A stretch of DNA of 13,132 nt, taken from Alphaproteobacteria bacterium (GTDB lineage Bacteria; Pseudomonadota; Alphaproteobacteria; Sphingomonadales; Emcibacteraceae). Under the pieces are notes generated by a model that saw nothing but the letters and a program-made list of their open reading frames with translations, was not told where the DNA came from and ran no database searches. The first letter of the stretch is position 1, and each line of letters starts with the position of its first letter. The translations under genes were made by a program, and so were the position numbers. Of the stretch, positions 7,116 to 13,132 are shown in pieces. The stretch lies in contig JAADGA010000027.1 of assembly GCA_013152615.1 (NCBI GenBank), positions 1 through 13,132 on the forward strand, in the 5' to 3' direction.

Positions 7116-7589
7116 CTATTCTGCGTCAGCCGCGATCTGCATTTTAACAATAAGATCAGGATCATCTTCCTGCGGGCTGATGGCATCGACATGCTCCATG
7201 CCCTGAGCAACCTGTCCCCACACCGAATATTGACCATCCAGATAAGAGGCCTCGTCAAAACAGATAAAAAACTGGCTGTCGGCACTGTCCGGACTGGTGG
7301 AACGGGCCATTGATACGGTGCCGCGAATATGGGATTTGTCGGAAAATTCCGCCGGAATCTTCTGACCCGAACCGCCGGTGCCATTACCATTCGGATCACC
7401 GCCCTGAGCCATAAACCCGGGGATCACCCGATGAAATTTAAGCCCGTCATAAAATCCCTGGCGCACGAGCTGCTTGATCCGGGCCACATGTTTCGGTGCC
7501 ACCCCGGGATACATTTCTATCACCACCCGGCCATCTTTCAGGTCAAGGTAAAGGGTATCTTCCAAATTCACGTCCACACTCACATCCAT
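7116..7589 (-). CDS. ppiB: Cyclophilin-type peptidyl-prolyl cis-trans isomerase, cytosolic
   Basis: The 157-aa cyclophilin catalyses cis-trans isomerisation of X-Pro bonds. It has no signal peptide, so it should act in the cytosol. Core motifs are FHRVIPGFMAQGGD (with the catalytic Arg), GTGGSG, the RGTVSMARS segment, SADSQFFI and the tryptophan in YSVWGQV. It is a close paralogue of the secreted cyclophilin upstream, sharing long runs such as YLDLKDGRVVIEMYP and IKQLVRQGFYDGL. The ATG at 7589 gives a normal N-terminus (MDVSVDVNLEDTLY). A TTG at 7607 would extend it by six residues but would overlap the preceding small gene. Its start follows that gene's stop by eight bases, and queA begins six bases after its own stop. 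Confidence 0.92.
   Translation of the reverse strand: MDVSVDVNLEDTLYLDLKDGRVVIEMYPGVAPKHVARIKQLVRQGFYDGLKFHRVIPGFMAQGGDPNGNGTGGSGQKIPAEFSDKSHIRGTVSMARSTSPDSADSQFFICFDEASYLDGQYSVWGQVAQGMEHVDAISPQEDDPDLIVKMQIAADAE
7506..7535. repeat. 30-bp exact direct repeat, copy 1 (in ppiB)
   Basis: These 30 bases, starting GGGATACATTTCTATCACC, are identical to 8265-8294 in the other cyclophilin gene. They encode the conserved start of the cyclophilin domain (DGRVVIEMYP). The two copies are 759 bp apart in the same orientation and flank the cysteine-rich small gene. Confidence 0.95.
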
Positions 7590-7597
7590 TTTTCTGC

Positions 7598-7777
7598 TCA
7601 GGAACAACAGCAGCCGGAATCTTCCGACTGTGTTTTCTCCTCTTTGTCACCACCACAACAGTCAGTATTTTCTGACTCTGTTTTCACTTTTTCGCTACCG
7701 CCGCCACAGCACCCGGTATCTTCCGTATTGGCCTTCTCCGCTTTGGCTTCACCGCCACAACAACCGCTATTTTCCAT
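7598..7777 (-). CDS. Small cysteine-rich protein with repeated CCGG motifs, unknown function
   Basis: I do not recognise a family. The 59-aa protein starts MENSGCCGGEAKAEK and contains three evenly spaced GCCGG/DCCGG motifs (residues 5-9, 22-26, 39-43), ending in SGCCCS. The period is about 17 residues, with charged Lys/Glu linkers between. There are nine cysteines and no membrane segment or signal peptide. The arrangement suggests metal binding or disulfide chemistry, by analogy only. The ATG at 7777 is the only possible start: an in-frame TGA lies five codons upstream. There is no clear ribosome site. It lies 76 bp after the secreted cyclophilin and eight bases before the cytosolic one, on the same strand, so it is probably cotranscribed. 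The regular repeat pattern, in frame along its whole length, argues that it is a real gene. Confidence 0.72.
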   Translation of the reverse strand: MENSGCCGGEAKAEKANTEDTGCCGGGSEKVKTESENTDCCGGDKEEKTQSEDSGCCCS

Positions 7778-7853
7778 TTCGCTACACTTTCACTTTACTG
7801 GTTCCACTCTTATGGCATATTGGGGTTTGTCGCGGCCATTTCAATATCTGTTT

Positions 7854-8390
7854 TTATTTCTTTTTAACCACATCGGCCGCAATCTGCATCCGGATAATTT
7901 TATCGGGGTTTTTTAATTCGGGGACAACCCCGGCCTTGATATGGTCAACATATTTCATGCCGCTGACAACCCGGCCCCAGATGGTGTATTTTCCATCAAG
8001 AAACGGACTGACGCCAAGGACGATAAAGAACTGGCTGTCGGCGCTGTTCAGGCCTTCGGAGCGGGCCATTGATACTGTCCCGCGCAAATGGTGAAGATTG
8101 GAGAATTCCGCCGGGATATGCTGACCGGAGCCGCCGGTGCCGTCACCCTTGGGATCACCACCCTGAGCCATGAAACCCGGAATAACCCGGTGAAATGTCA
8201 GGCCGTCATAAAAGCCCTGCCGGACGAGCTGCTTAATTCTCTTTACCGTTTTCGGTGCCACTTTGGGATACATTTCTATCACCACCCGGCCATCCTTCAG
8301 ATCAAGATAGAGGGTGTTTTCAAGATCAGCCGCCCGGGCAACCGTACCAATAAAAAACAGCGCCAGCAATGTTGTTACCAGTATTTTCAT
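7854..8390 (-). CDS. ppiA: Cyclophilin-type peptidyl-prolyl cis-trans isomerase, exported
   Basis: This 178-aa cyclophilin begins with a signal peptide (MKILVTTLLALFFIGTVARA, cleavage likely after ARA), placing it in the periplasm as a folding helper for exported proteins. The domain shows FHRVIPGFMAQGGD, GTGGSGQHIPAEF, the RGTVSMARS segment, SADSQFFIVLG and YTIWGRV. It ends in a lysine-rich tail, VVKKK. The ATG at 8390 has GGAA about seven bases upstream; a TTG at 8402 would only add four residues in front of the signal peptide. The gene starts 26 bp after the coaD stop. It is a duplicate of the cytosolic cyclophilin further downstream, and the two share a 30-bp identical stretch of DNA. Confidence 0.93.
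   Translation of the reverse strand: MKILVTTLLALFFIGTVARAADLENTLYLDLKDGRVVIEMYPKVAPKTVKRIKQLVRQGFYDGLTFHRVIPGFMAQGGDPKGDGTGGSGQHIPAEFSNLHHLRGTVSMARSEGLNSADSQFFIVLGVSPFLDGKYTIWGRVVSGMKYVDHIKAGVVPELKNPDKIIRMQIAADVVKKK
8265..8294. repeat. 30-bp exact direct repeat, copy 2 (in ppiA)
   Basis: This segment is identical to 7506-7535 in the downstream cyclophilin gene and codes for the same conserved peptide. Surrounding bases are also similar but not identical, as expected for tandemly duplicated genes. Confidence 0.95.
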
Positions 8391-8416
8391 AATCCGTTCC
8401 AATAATAATCCAAGCG

Positions 8417-8938
8417 TTATTTCTTTAGTTTACCCGCAACCAGTTTTTCCAGGACTTCCTGTTTGACTGATTCCGGGACAAAAGCTGATATATCACCGCC
8501 GAAAAGAGCGATTTCCTTAACCAGACGCGAGGCGATCGCCTGCAATGACGGTTCCGCCATCAGAAAGATGGTTTCAATATCGGGATTCAGTTTATAATTC
8601 ATTGCCGTCATCTGAAATTCATACTCGAAATCAGACACCGCCCTGAGACCACGGATGATGGCGGTGGCACCAATTTCCTCGGCGAAAGTCATCAACAGGG
8701 TGTCAAACGGCCTGACGTCAATGGTGACCCCGGTTTCACGCTCAATGAAGGCGGTTTCACGGCGGGTAATCGCCACCCGTTCCTCAAGATCAAACAACGC
8801 CGTCTTTGACGGGTTGGTCGATATGCCAAGGACCAGATGATCGACCAGCTTGGCCCCGCGGGTGATAATATCAATATGACCAAAGGTGATCGGATCGAAG
8901 GTGCCGGGGTATAATCCTGTGCGCATCATTCCAGACAT
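8417..8938 (-). CDS. coaD: Phosphopantetheine adenylyltransferase
   Basis: CoaD joins 4'-phosphopantetheine and ATP to make dephospho-CoA, the penultimate step of coenzyme A synthesis. The 173-aa protein has the nucleotidyltransferase signature GLYPGTFDPITFGH with the TxGH motif at 18-21, the central IRGLRAVSDFEYEFQM stretch and the C-terminal ASRLVKEIALFGGDISAFVP segment that binds nucleotide. The usual ISSS before VKE reads AIASRL here, a mild variation. The ATG at 8938 is supported by AGGAG nine bases upstream, lying at the very end of gyrA, whose stop is six bases before. Two further ATGs (residues 4 and 5) are less well placed. Assignment is firm. Confidence 0.97.
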   Translation of the reverse strand: MSGMMRTGLYPGTFDPITFGHIDIITRGAKLVDHLVLGISTNPSKTALFDLEERVAITRRETAFIERETGVTIDVRPFDTLLMTFAEEIGATAIIRGLRAVSDFEYEFQMTAMNYKLNPDIETIFLMAEPSLQAIASRLVKEIALFGGDISAFVPESVKQEVLEKLVAGKLKK

Positions 8939-8944
8939 TGAATA

Positions 8945-11653
8945 TCACTCCTGTGCCGTAGCGGTTTCGGATGGTTCTATCTCATCCCCGGTTTCATCTT
9001 CATCGGAATCCTCAACCCGTTCCACCGAAACGATCTTTTCATCCTCCCCGACTTTAAACAGGGTCACCCCTTGAGTATTGCGCCCGGCGACCCGGACATC
9101 ACCGACCGGAACCCGGATCAGGCGGCCCTGATCGGTGACCATCATCAATTGATCGCGGTCATTGATCGGGAATGCGGCAATGACCGGGCCATTGCGTTCC
9201 GAAGTTTCAATATTGATAATGCCCTGACCGCCGCGCCCGGTAACCCGGTATTCATAGGCCGAGGTCCGCTTGCCAAAACCATTGACGGTGATGCTCAGGA
9301 TAAACTGCTCGTTTTCCGCAAGGACGGCAATTCTTTCCGCTGTCAGGTCCCCGGGCAGTTCCGGGCTGTCGCCCCGGCGTTTGGCCGCCGCATATTTAAG
9401 ATAGCTGCTGCGTTCTTCCGTGGTTGCGGTAACATTTTTCAGAATCGACATCGAGACGACCTCATCGCCGTCCCCAAGGCGGATACCGCGGACCCCGTCC
9501 GAATTACGGCCCTTGAACAGCCGCACCGCGGTCGCGGCAAAGCGGATACATTTGCCGCCCTGTGCCACCATGATAACATCGTCTTCCTCGGCACAGGCGG
9601 CAACCCCGATCAGGCTGTCGCCGTCGGACAGACGGATGGCGATCTTGCCATTTGAGCGCACGTTGGAGAAATCAGACAATAAATTTCTGCGGATATTGCC
9701 TTTGCGGGTGGCAAAAATCGCATGTAATTCACCCCAGCTGTCCTCATCTTCCGGCAACGGCAGGATAGTCGAAATATTTTCTCCCTGCTGCAACGGCAGG
9801 ATATTGATCAGCGCCTTGCCCTTTGACTGCGGCGAGCCGATCGGCAGTTTCCATACCTTCAGTTTATAGACCTGACCAAGATTACTGAAAAACAGGATCG
9901 GGGTATGGGTGCTGGCGACAAATACCGTCCGCAGGAAATCCTCATCCTTGGTCTTCATGCCCGAGCGCCCCTTGCCGCCACGGCGCTGGGCGCGGTAGGT
10001 CACCAGCGGCACGCGCTTGATATAGCCGGTGTTGGTGACGGTGACCACCATATCCTCACGCTGAATCAGGTCTTCATCCTCAAAACCAAAGGCATCAAGG
10101 GCGAATTCCGACCGGCGCGGGGTGGCAAAGGCCGCGGTATAATCAACAAATTCGGTACGCATGATGCCATATAGCCGCGTTCGGCTGCGCAGAATATCAA
10201 TATAATCCTCAATATCGGTCGCCAGCGATTTCAGCTCCCGGCCAATATCGTCCCGGCCAAGCGCGGTCAGCCGATGCAGCTTCAGTTCCAGAATCGCCCG
10301 CACCTGCTTTTCAGACAGCTTGTATCTGCCGTCGACGACCTCCCGGCCCGGCTCATTGATCAATTCAATATAGCCCTGAACATCGACCGCATCCCAGGCT
10401 TCGGCCATTAATTTTTCCCGGGCGTCCGCCGGATTTGAAGCGCCACGGATCATGGCGACTATCCGGTCGAGATTATTGACCGCAATCACCAGCCCAACCA
10501 ACATATGTGCGCGGTCACGGGCCTTGGCCAGCCGGAATTTGGTGCGCCGGGTAATGACTTCCTCGCGGAATTTAATGAAACATTCAAGAATCCGCCGCAG
10601 GTTGAGAACCTCGGGCCGACCACCATTCAACGCCAGAATATTGGCACCGAAACTGGTTTGCAGCGCGGAATAGCGGAACAGCTGGTTCAGCACCACATCC
10701 GAGACCGCATCACGTTTTAATTCAACCACCACCCTGACCCCGGTGCGATCGGATTCATCTCTGATGTCAGAAATGCCTTCGATGCGCTTGCTGCGGACCA
10801 GGTCGGCGATATGTTCAATCATCCGCGCCTTGTTAACCTGATAGGGGATTTCGGTGACAATGATGGCTTCACGATTATGGCGGATTTCCTCAAAATGAGT
10901 TTTGGCCCGCATGATGATCGACCCGCGCCCGGTCATCAGCGCCGAACGCGCCCCGGCAGAACCCATAATCAGGCCGCCGGTGGGAAAATCCGGCCCCGGC
11001 ACAATCTCCACCAGCTCTTCAAGAGTGATATCCGGGTTATCAATATAGGCACAGCAGGCCGCCATTACCTCGCCCAGATTATGCGGCGGAATATTGGTCG
11101 CCATGCCGACCGCAATGCCGCCGGCCCCATTGATCAGCAGATTGGGAAAGCGCGCTGGCAATACCATCGGTTCGGATTCAGATTCATCATAGTTCGGCTG
11201 AAAATTGACGGTATCCTTGTCAATATCCTCTAATAATCCGCCCGCCGCCTTGTCCATGCGCGCCTCGGTATAGCGCATCGCCGCCGCCTTGTCGCCGTCC
11301 ATTGAGCCAAAATTGCCCTGACCGTCAATCAGTGGCAGCCGCAGGGAGAAATCCTGTGACATCCGCACCATGGCTTCATAGATCGCACTATCGCCGTGGG
11401 GATGATATTTACCCATAACATCACCAACGATGCGCGCCGACTTGCGGTAGGATTTGGTCCAGTCATAGTTATTCTCGTACATCGAATATAAAATCCGCCG
11501 GTGGACCGGTTTCAGGCCGTCCCTGACATCGGGCAGTGCGCGCGAGACAATGACGCTCATAGCATAATCGAGGTATGAGGTCTTCATCTCCTCCTCAATG
11601 GTAATCGCGGTAATAGTCGGATCATGAAGGTCGGAAAGACTGTTTTCGGTCAA
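8945..11653 (-). CDS. gyrA: DNA gyrase subunit A
   Basis: GyrA is the breakage-reunion subunit of the type II topoisomerase that introduces negative supercoils. The 902-aa protein has the catalytic Tyr128 in [11 protein letters not shown], the quinolone-pocket stretch [15 protein letters not shown] (Ser89 and Glu93, matching E. coli 83 and 87) and the GyrA box QRRGGKG at 556-562. Beta-pinwheel blades of the C-terminal domain follow ([30 protein letters not shown]). The C-terminal domain carries an extra segment at about 739-780 and the protein ends in an acidic tail ([13 protein letters not shown]), both of which I recall from alphaproteobacterial GyrA. The start is TTG at 11653: it has AAAGGG eight bases upstream, and an in-frame TAA five codons earlier rules out longer forms. 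It is the first gene of the operon. Confidence 0.98.
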   Translation of the reverse strand: MTENSLSDLHDPTITAITIEEEMKTSYLDYAMSVIVSRALPDVRDGLKPVHRRILYSMYENNYDWTKSYRKSARIVGDVMGKYHPHGDSAIYEAMVRMSQDFSLRLPLIDGQGNFGSMDGDKAAAMRYTEARMDKAAGGLLEDIDKDTVNFQPNYDESESEPMVLPARFPNLLINGAGGIAVGMATNIPPHNLGEVMAACCAYIDNPDITLEELVEIVPGPDFPTGGLIMGSAGARSALMTGRGSIIMRAKTHFEEIRHNREAIIVTEIPYQVNKARMIEHIADLVRSKRIEGISDIRDESDRTGVRVVVELKRDAVSDVVLNQLFRYSALQTSFGANILALNGGRPEVLNLRRILECFIKFREEVITRRTKFRLAKARDRAHMLVGLVIAVNNLDRIVAMIRGASNPADAREKLMAEAWDAVDVQGYIELINEPGREVVDGRYKLSEKQVRAILELKLHRLTALGRDDIGRELKSLATDIEDYIDILRSRTRLYGIMRTEFVDYTAAFATPRRSEFALDAFGFEDEDLIQREDMVVTVTNTGYIKRVPLVTYRAQRRGGKGRSGMKTKDEDFLRTVFVASTHTPILFFSNLGQVYKLKVWKLPIGSPQSKGKALINILPLQQGENISTILPLPEDEDSWGELHAIFATRKGNIRRNLLSDFSNVRSNGKIAIRLSDGDSLIGVAACAEEDDVIMVAQGGKCIRFAATAVRLFKGRNSDGVRGIRLGDGDEVVSMSILKNVTATTEERSSYLKYAAAKRRGDSPELPGDLTAERIAVLAENEQFILSITVNGFGKRTSAYEYRVTGRGGQGIINIETSERNGPVIAAFPINDRDQLMMVTDQGRLIRVPVGDVRVAGRNTQGVTLFKVGEDEKIVSVERVEDSDEDETGDEIEPSETATAQE

Positions 11654-11703
11654 TGAATTGGCCCTTTATAATATTCTTTAATTACTAATTTTACCCGGGA
11701 TTT

Positions 11704-11711
11704 CCCCCCCC
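11704..11711. repeat. Run of eight C in the gyrA leader
   Basis: Eight C on the plus strand (eight G in the gyrA transcript) lie about 50 bp before the gyrA start and downstream of its proposed promoter. CCCGGG follows nearby at 11694-11699. Such a run could slip in replication or sequencing. Confidence 0.9.
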
Positions 11712-11738
11712 ATTGATTATGGCAAAATTTACTGGATT

Positions 11739-11767
11739 TTTATACTAAATCCTGCCACCCTTAGCAA
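11739..11767 (-). promoter_or_regulatory. Sigma70-type promoter of gyrA
   Basis: On the minus strand TTGCTA (11762-11767) and TATAAA (11739-11744) are spaced by exactly 17 bases. They lie about 85 bp upstream of the TTG start, giving a leader of roughly 80 bases. I found no equally good pair for the divergent mazG, though TATACT at 11741-11746 on the plus strand could serve as a -10 box. Confidence 0.55.
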
Positions 11768-11817
11768 GGATAACAGCATATATTTATCAGGGTGCGAACC
11801 GGGTTCAAGGAACAGAC

Positions 11818-12663
11818 ATGACAGAGATTAAAAATTCCATTTCCGGACTTATTGCGATTATGGCCCGGCTGCGCGACCCGGACCGGGGCTGCCCGTGGGA
11901 CCTTGAACAAGATTTTACCACCATCGCCCCCTATACTATTGAGGAAGCCTATGAAGTTGCGGCGGCAGTCGCGGATAATGACATGGCCGAGCTGAAAGAT
12001 GAACTGGGTGATTTATTGTTTCAGGTGGTTTTTCATGCCCGACTGGCCGAGGAACAGGGTCATTTCGACTTTGCCGATGTCGTTGCCGCCATCAGTGACA
12101 AAATGGTCCGGCGTCATCCCCATGTGTTTGAAGATGCCGAATACCGCAGTGCCGAACAGCAGACCGTCGCCTGGGAACAGCAGAAGGCCGAGGAACGCCA
12201 ACAGAAAAACCCGGACGCCAGCGCCCTTGACGGCATGACTGCGGGTCTGCCAGCCCTGATCCGGGCGGTAAAATTACAACAACGGGCGGCACGGGTCGGC
12301 TTTGACTGGCCGGACAGCGCGGGCGTGCTTGACAAATTAAATGAGGAAATGGCGGAACTGTCCCATGAACTTGACCGGGCCAGTAAAGACGATAACAATA
12401 GCGCCCGGATTAGCGAGGAATTCGGCGATATGATGTTCGTTTACGCCAATCTGGCCCGTCATTTAAAAATCGACCCGGAAACTGCGCTGCGCGCCGCCAA
12501 CCACAAATTTGAACAGCGCTTCAGGAAAGTGGAACAGCTCGCCAAAATTCAGGATAAATCTCTTGAAAATATGACCCTGACGGCAATGGATCAGCTTTGG
12601 GACGAGGTAAAAGCGCAGGAGGGCGAAACACCCCCCGCCAGTTTTGCCGAAACACCTGTCTGA
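11818..12663 (+). CDS. mazG: Nucleoside triphosphate pyrophosphohydrolase MazG
   Basis: MazG hydrolyses (d)NTPs to the monophosphate and pyrophosphate and is linked to clearing unwanted nucleotides and to stress control. The 281-aa protein has two tandem MazG domains, as in the E. coli type. The first has CPWDLEQDF (25-33), metal-binding EEAYE (42-46) and DELGDLLFQ (61-69). The second has NEEMAEL (175-181) and EEFGDMMF (200-207). A charged linker rich in Gln, Glu and Lys lies at about 115-135. AAGGA is placed six bases before the ATG at 11818. It is the only plus-strand gene, diverging from gyrA across 164 bp. No toxin-antitoxin genes are adjacent, so the mazEF context of E. coli is absent. 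Confidence 0.95.
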   Translation: MTEIKNSISGLIAIMARLRDPDRGCPWDLEQDFTTIAPYTIEEAYEVAAAVADNDMAELKDELGDLLFQVVFHARLAEEQGHFDFADVVAAISDKMVRRHPHVFEDAEYRSAEQQTVAWEQQKAEERQQKNPDASALDGMTAGLPALIRAVKLQQRAARVGFDWPDSAGVLDKLNEEMAELSHELDRASKDDNNSARISEEFGDMMFVYANLARHLKIDPETALRAANHKFEQRFRKVEQLAKIQDKSLENMTLTAMDQLWDEVKAQEGETPPASFAETPV

Positions 12664-12690
12664 ACCTGATCCACCACCCTGAAACTCCAA

Positions 12691-13095
12691 TCATGTCGAG
12701 GGGAATTTATAGTTAACAAGCCAGTTTTTCGCGCTATCGCAATTATCAAACGATTTTATCGCGAACGGTCTTTCCGTCATTTTGGCGAATTCATTGACAA
12801 GCTTCTCTTTTGAAGAATAGAATCGGTCACGCACAATCAGCGCGGCGATCCCCCTGTCGACCCCCATACTCAGGCATTTGTCATAAAGTACATCCATATC
12901 GTTATTATAACTCAGTATATTTTCGCTCAGACGTAAATCGATTAACATTTTTAACGAACCGCCACTAAAATCCACAAGGGATTCTGAAAAACAGTCCAGA
13001 AAATCTGATAAGGTTTCTGTCTTGTTAAATTTTATATGCAAAAATCTCTTACTGTTTTCTTGCTGCCAACTCCACTCGTAAACAATCTCTTTCAT
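12691..13095 (-). CDS. Hypothetical protein, possibly SpoIIAA/STAS-like fold
   Basis: The 134-aa protein (starting MKEIVYEWSWQQENSKRF) has no family I can name with certainty. The alternation of strands and helices, a central MLIDLRLSENI strand, the IAALIVRDR strand and a C-terminal FAIKSFDNCDSAKNWLV resemble the STAS/SpoIIAA-like small alpha/beta proteins found in many Proteobacteria, but this is a weak, fold-level judgement. It is soluble, with no signal peptide or membrane segment. The gene is AT-richer than its neighbours and has no good ribosome site before the ATG at 13095. It converges with mazG across 27 bp, and no terminator is visible between them. What lies upstream is outside the window. 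Confidence 0.6.
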   Translation of the reverse strand: MKEIVYEWSWQQENSKRFLHIKFNKTETLSDFLDCFSESLVDFSGGSLKMLIDLRLSENILSYNNDMDVLYDKCLSMGVDRGIAALIVRDRFYSSKEKLVNEFAKMTERPFAIKSFDNCDSAKNWLVNYKFPST

Positions 13096-13132
13096 TGAGA
13101 AAGTCCATTTCCACTTCTTTGCATAGTTTCTC

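Noticed and set aside
7590..7607. TTG start giving the cytosolic cyclophilin six more residues
   Set aside because: It would overlap the end of the cysteine-rich gene and adds residues not expected for the family; the ATG at 7589 is better.
11361..11390. Glu93 in the GyrA quinolone pocket as a resistance mutation
   Set aside because: Glu occurs naturally at this position in many bacterial GyrA proteins (for example staphylococci), and Ser89 is present, so it does not indicate selected resistance.
13097..13132. GAGAAA ... TTTCTC inverted ends at the right edge
   Set aside because: Only six bases per arm with a long centre at the window edge; expected by chance in AT-rich DNA.

Overview
The window looks like chromosomal DNA from an alphaproteobacterium. 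The strongest reasons are the minus-strand order gyrA - coaD - two cyclophilins - queA - tgt, an arrangement I recall as typical of Alphaproteobacteria, and a GyrA with an extra C-terminal-domain segment and an acidic tail. Base composition is moderate in GC, with AT-rich intergenic stretches. I cannot name the genus. Almost everything is on the minus strand; only mazG is on the plus strand.

Left part (1-4434), a GABA catabolism locus. Read in the direction of transcription it holds a LuxR-type regulator (4434-3490), gabD (succinate-semialdehyde dehydrogenase), gabT (GABA aminotransferase) and the start of a TetR-family regulator that runs off the left edge. GabT converts GABA to succinate semialdehyde and GabD oxidises it to succinate. 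As sequenced, gabD is frameshifted near its 3' end by an exact 14-bp tandem duplication (2077-2104). Removing one copy restores a normal aldehyde dehydrogenase C-terminus. A 13-bp word in the palindrome in front of tetR recurs just upstream of gabD, suggesting that the TetR protein controls both.

Middle (4435-4929). A roughly 340-bp gene-free stretch carries a possible LuxR-linked inverted repeat, a small hairpin and two adjacent 22-bp imperfect direct repeats. It is followed by tRNA-Lys(UUU) with a readable sigma70-type promoter. The strong terminator of the next operon lies directly upstream of that promoter.

Right part (4920-11767), a long housekeeping operon on the minus strand: promoter, gyrA (TTG start), coaD, a secreted cyclophilin, a tiny cysteine-rich protein, a cytosolic cyclophilin, queA, tgt and terminator. 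Gaps are mostly a few bases, and queA and tgt overlap by 4. QueA and Tgt are both queuosine tRNA-modification enzymes. The 59-aa protein between the cyclophilins has three CC-G-G motifs and ends in CCCS; I recognise no family for it, and it is the most novel item here.

Far right. mazG (plus strand) diverges from gyrA and is followed convergently by an AT-rich gene for a 134-aa protein that may have a SpoIIAA/STAS-like fold. No CRISPR array, rRNA, intact transposase or integrase is visible.
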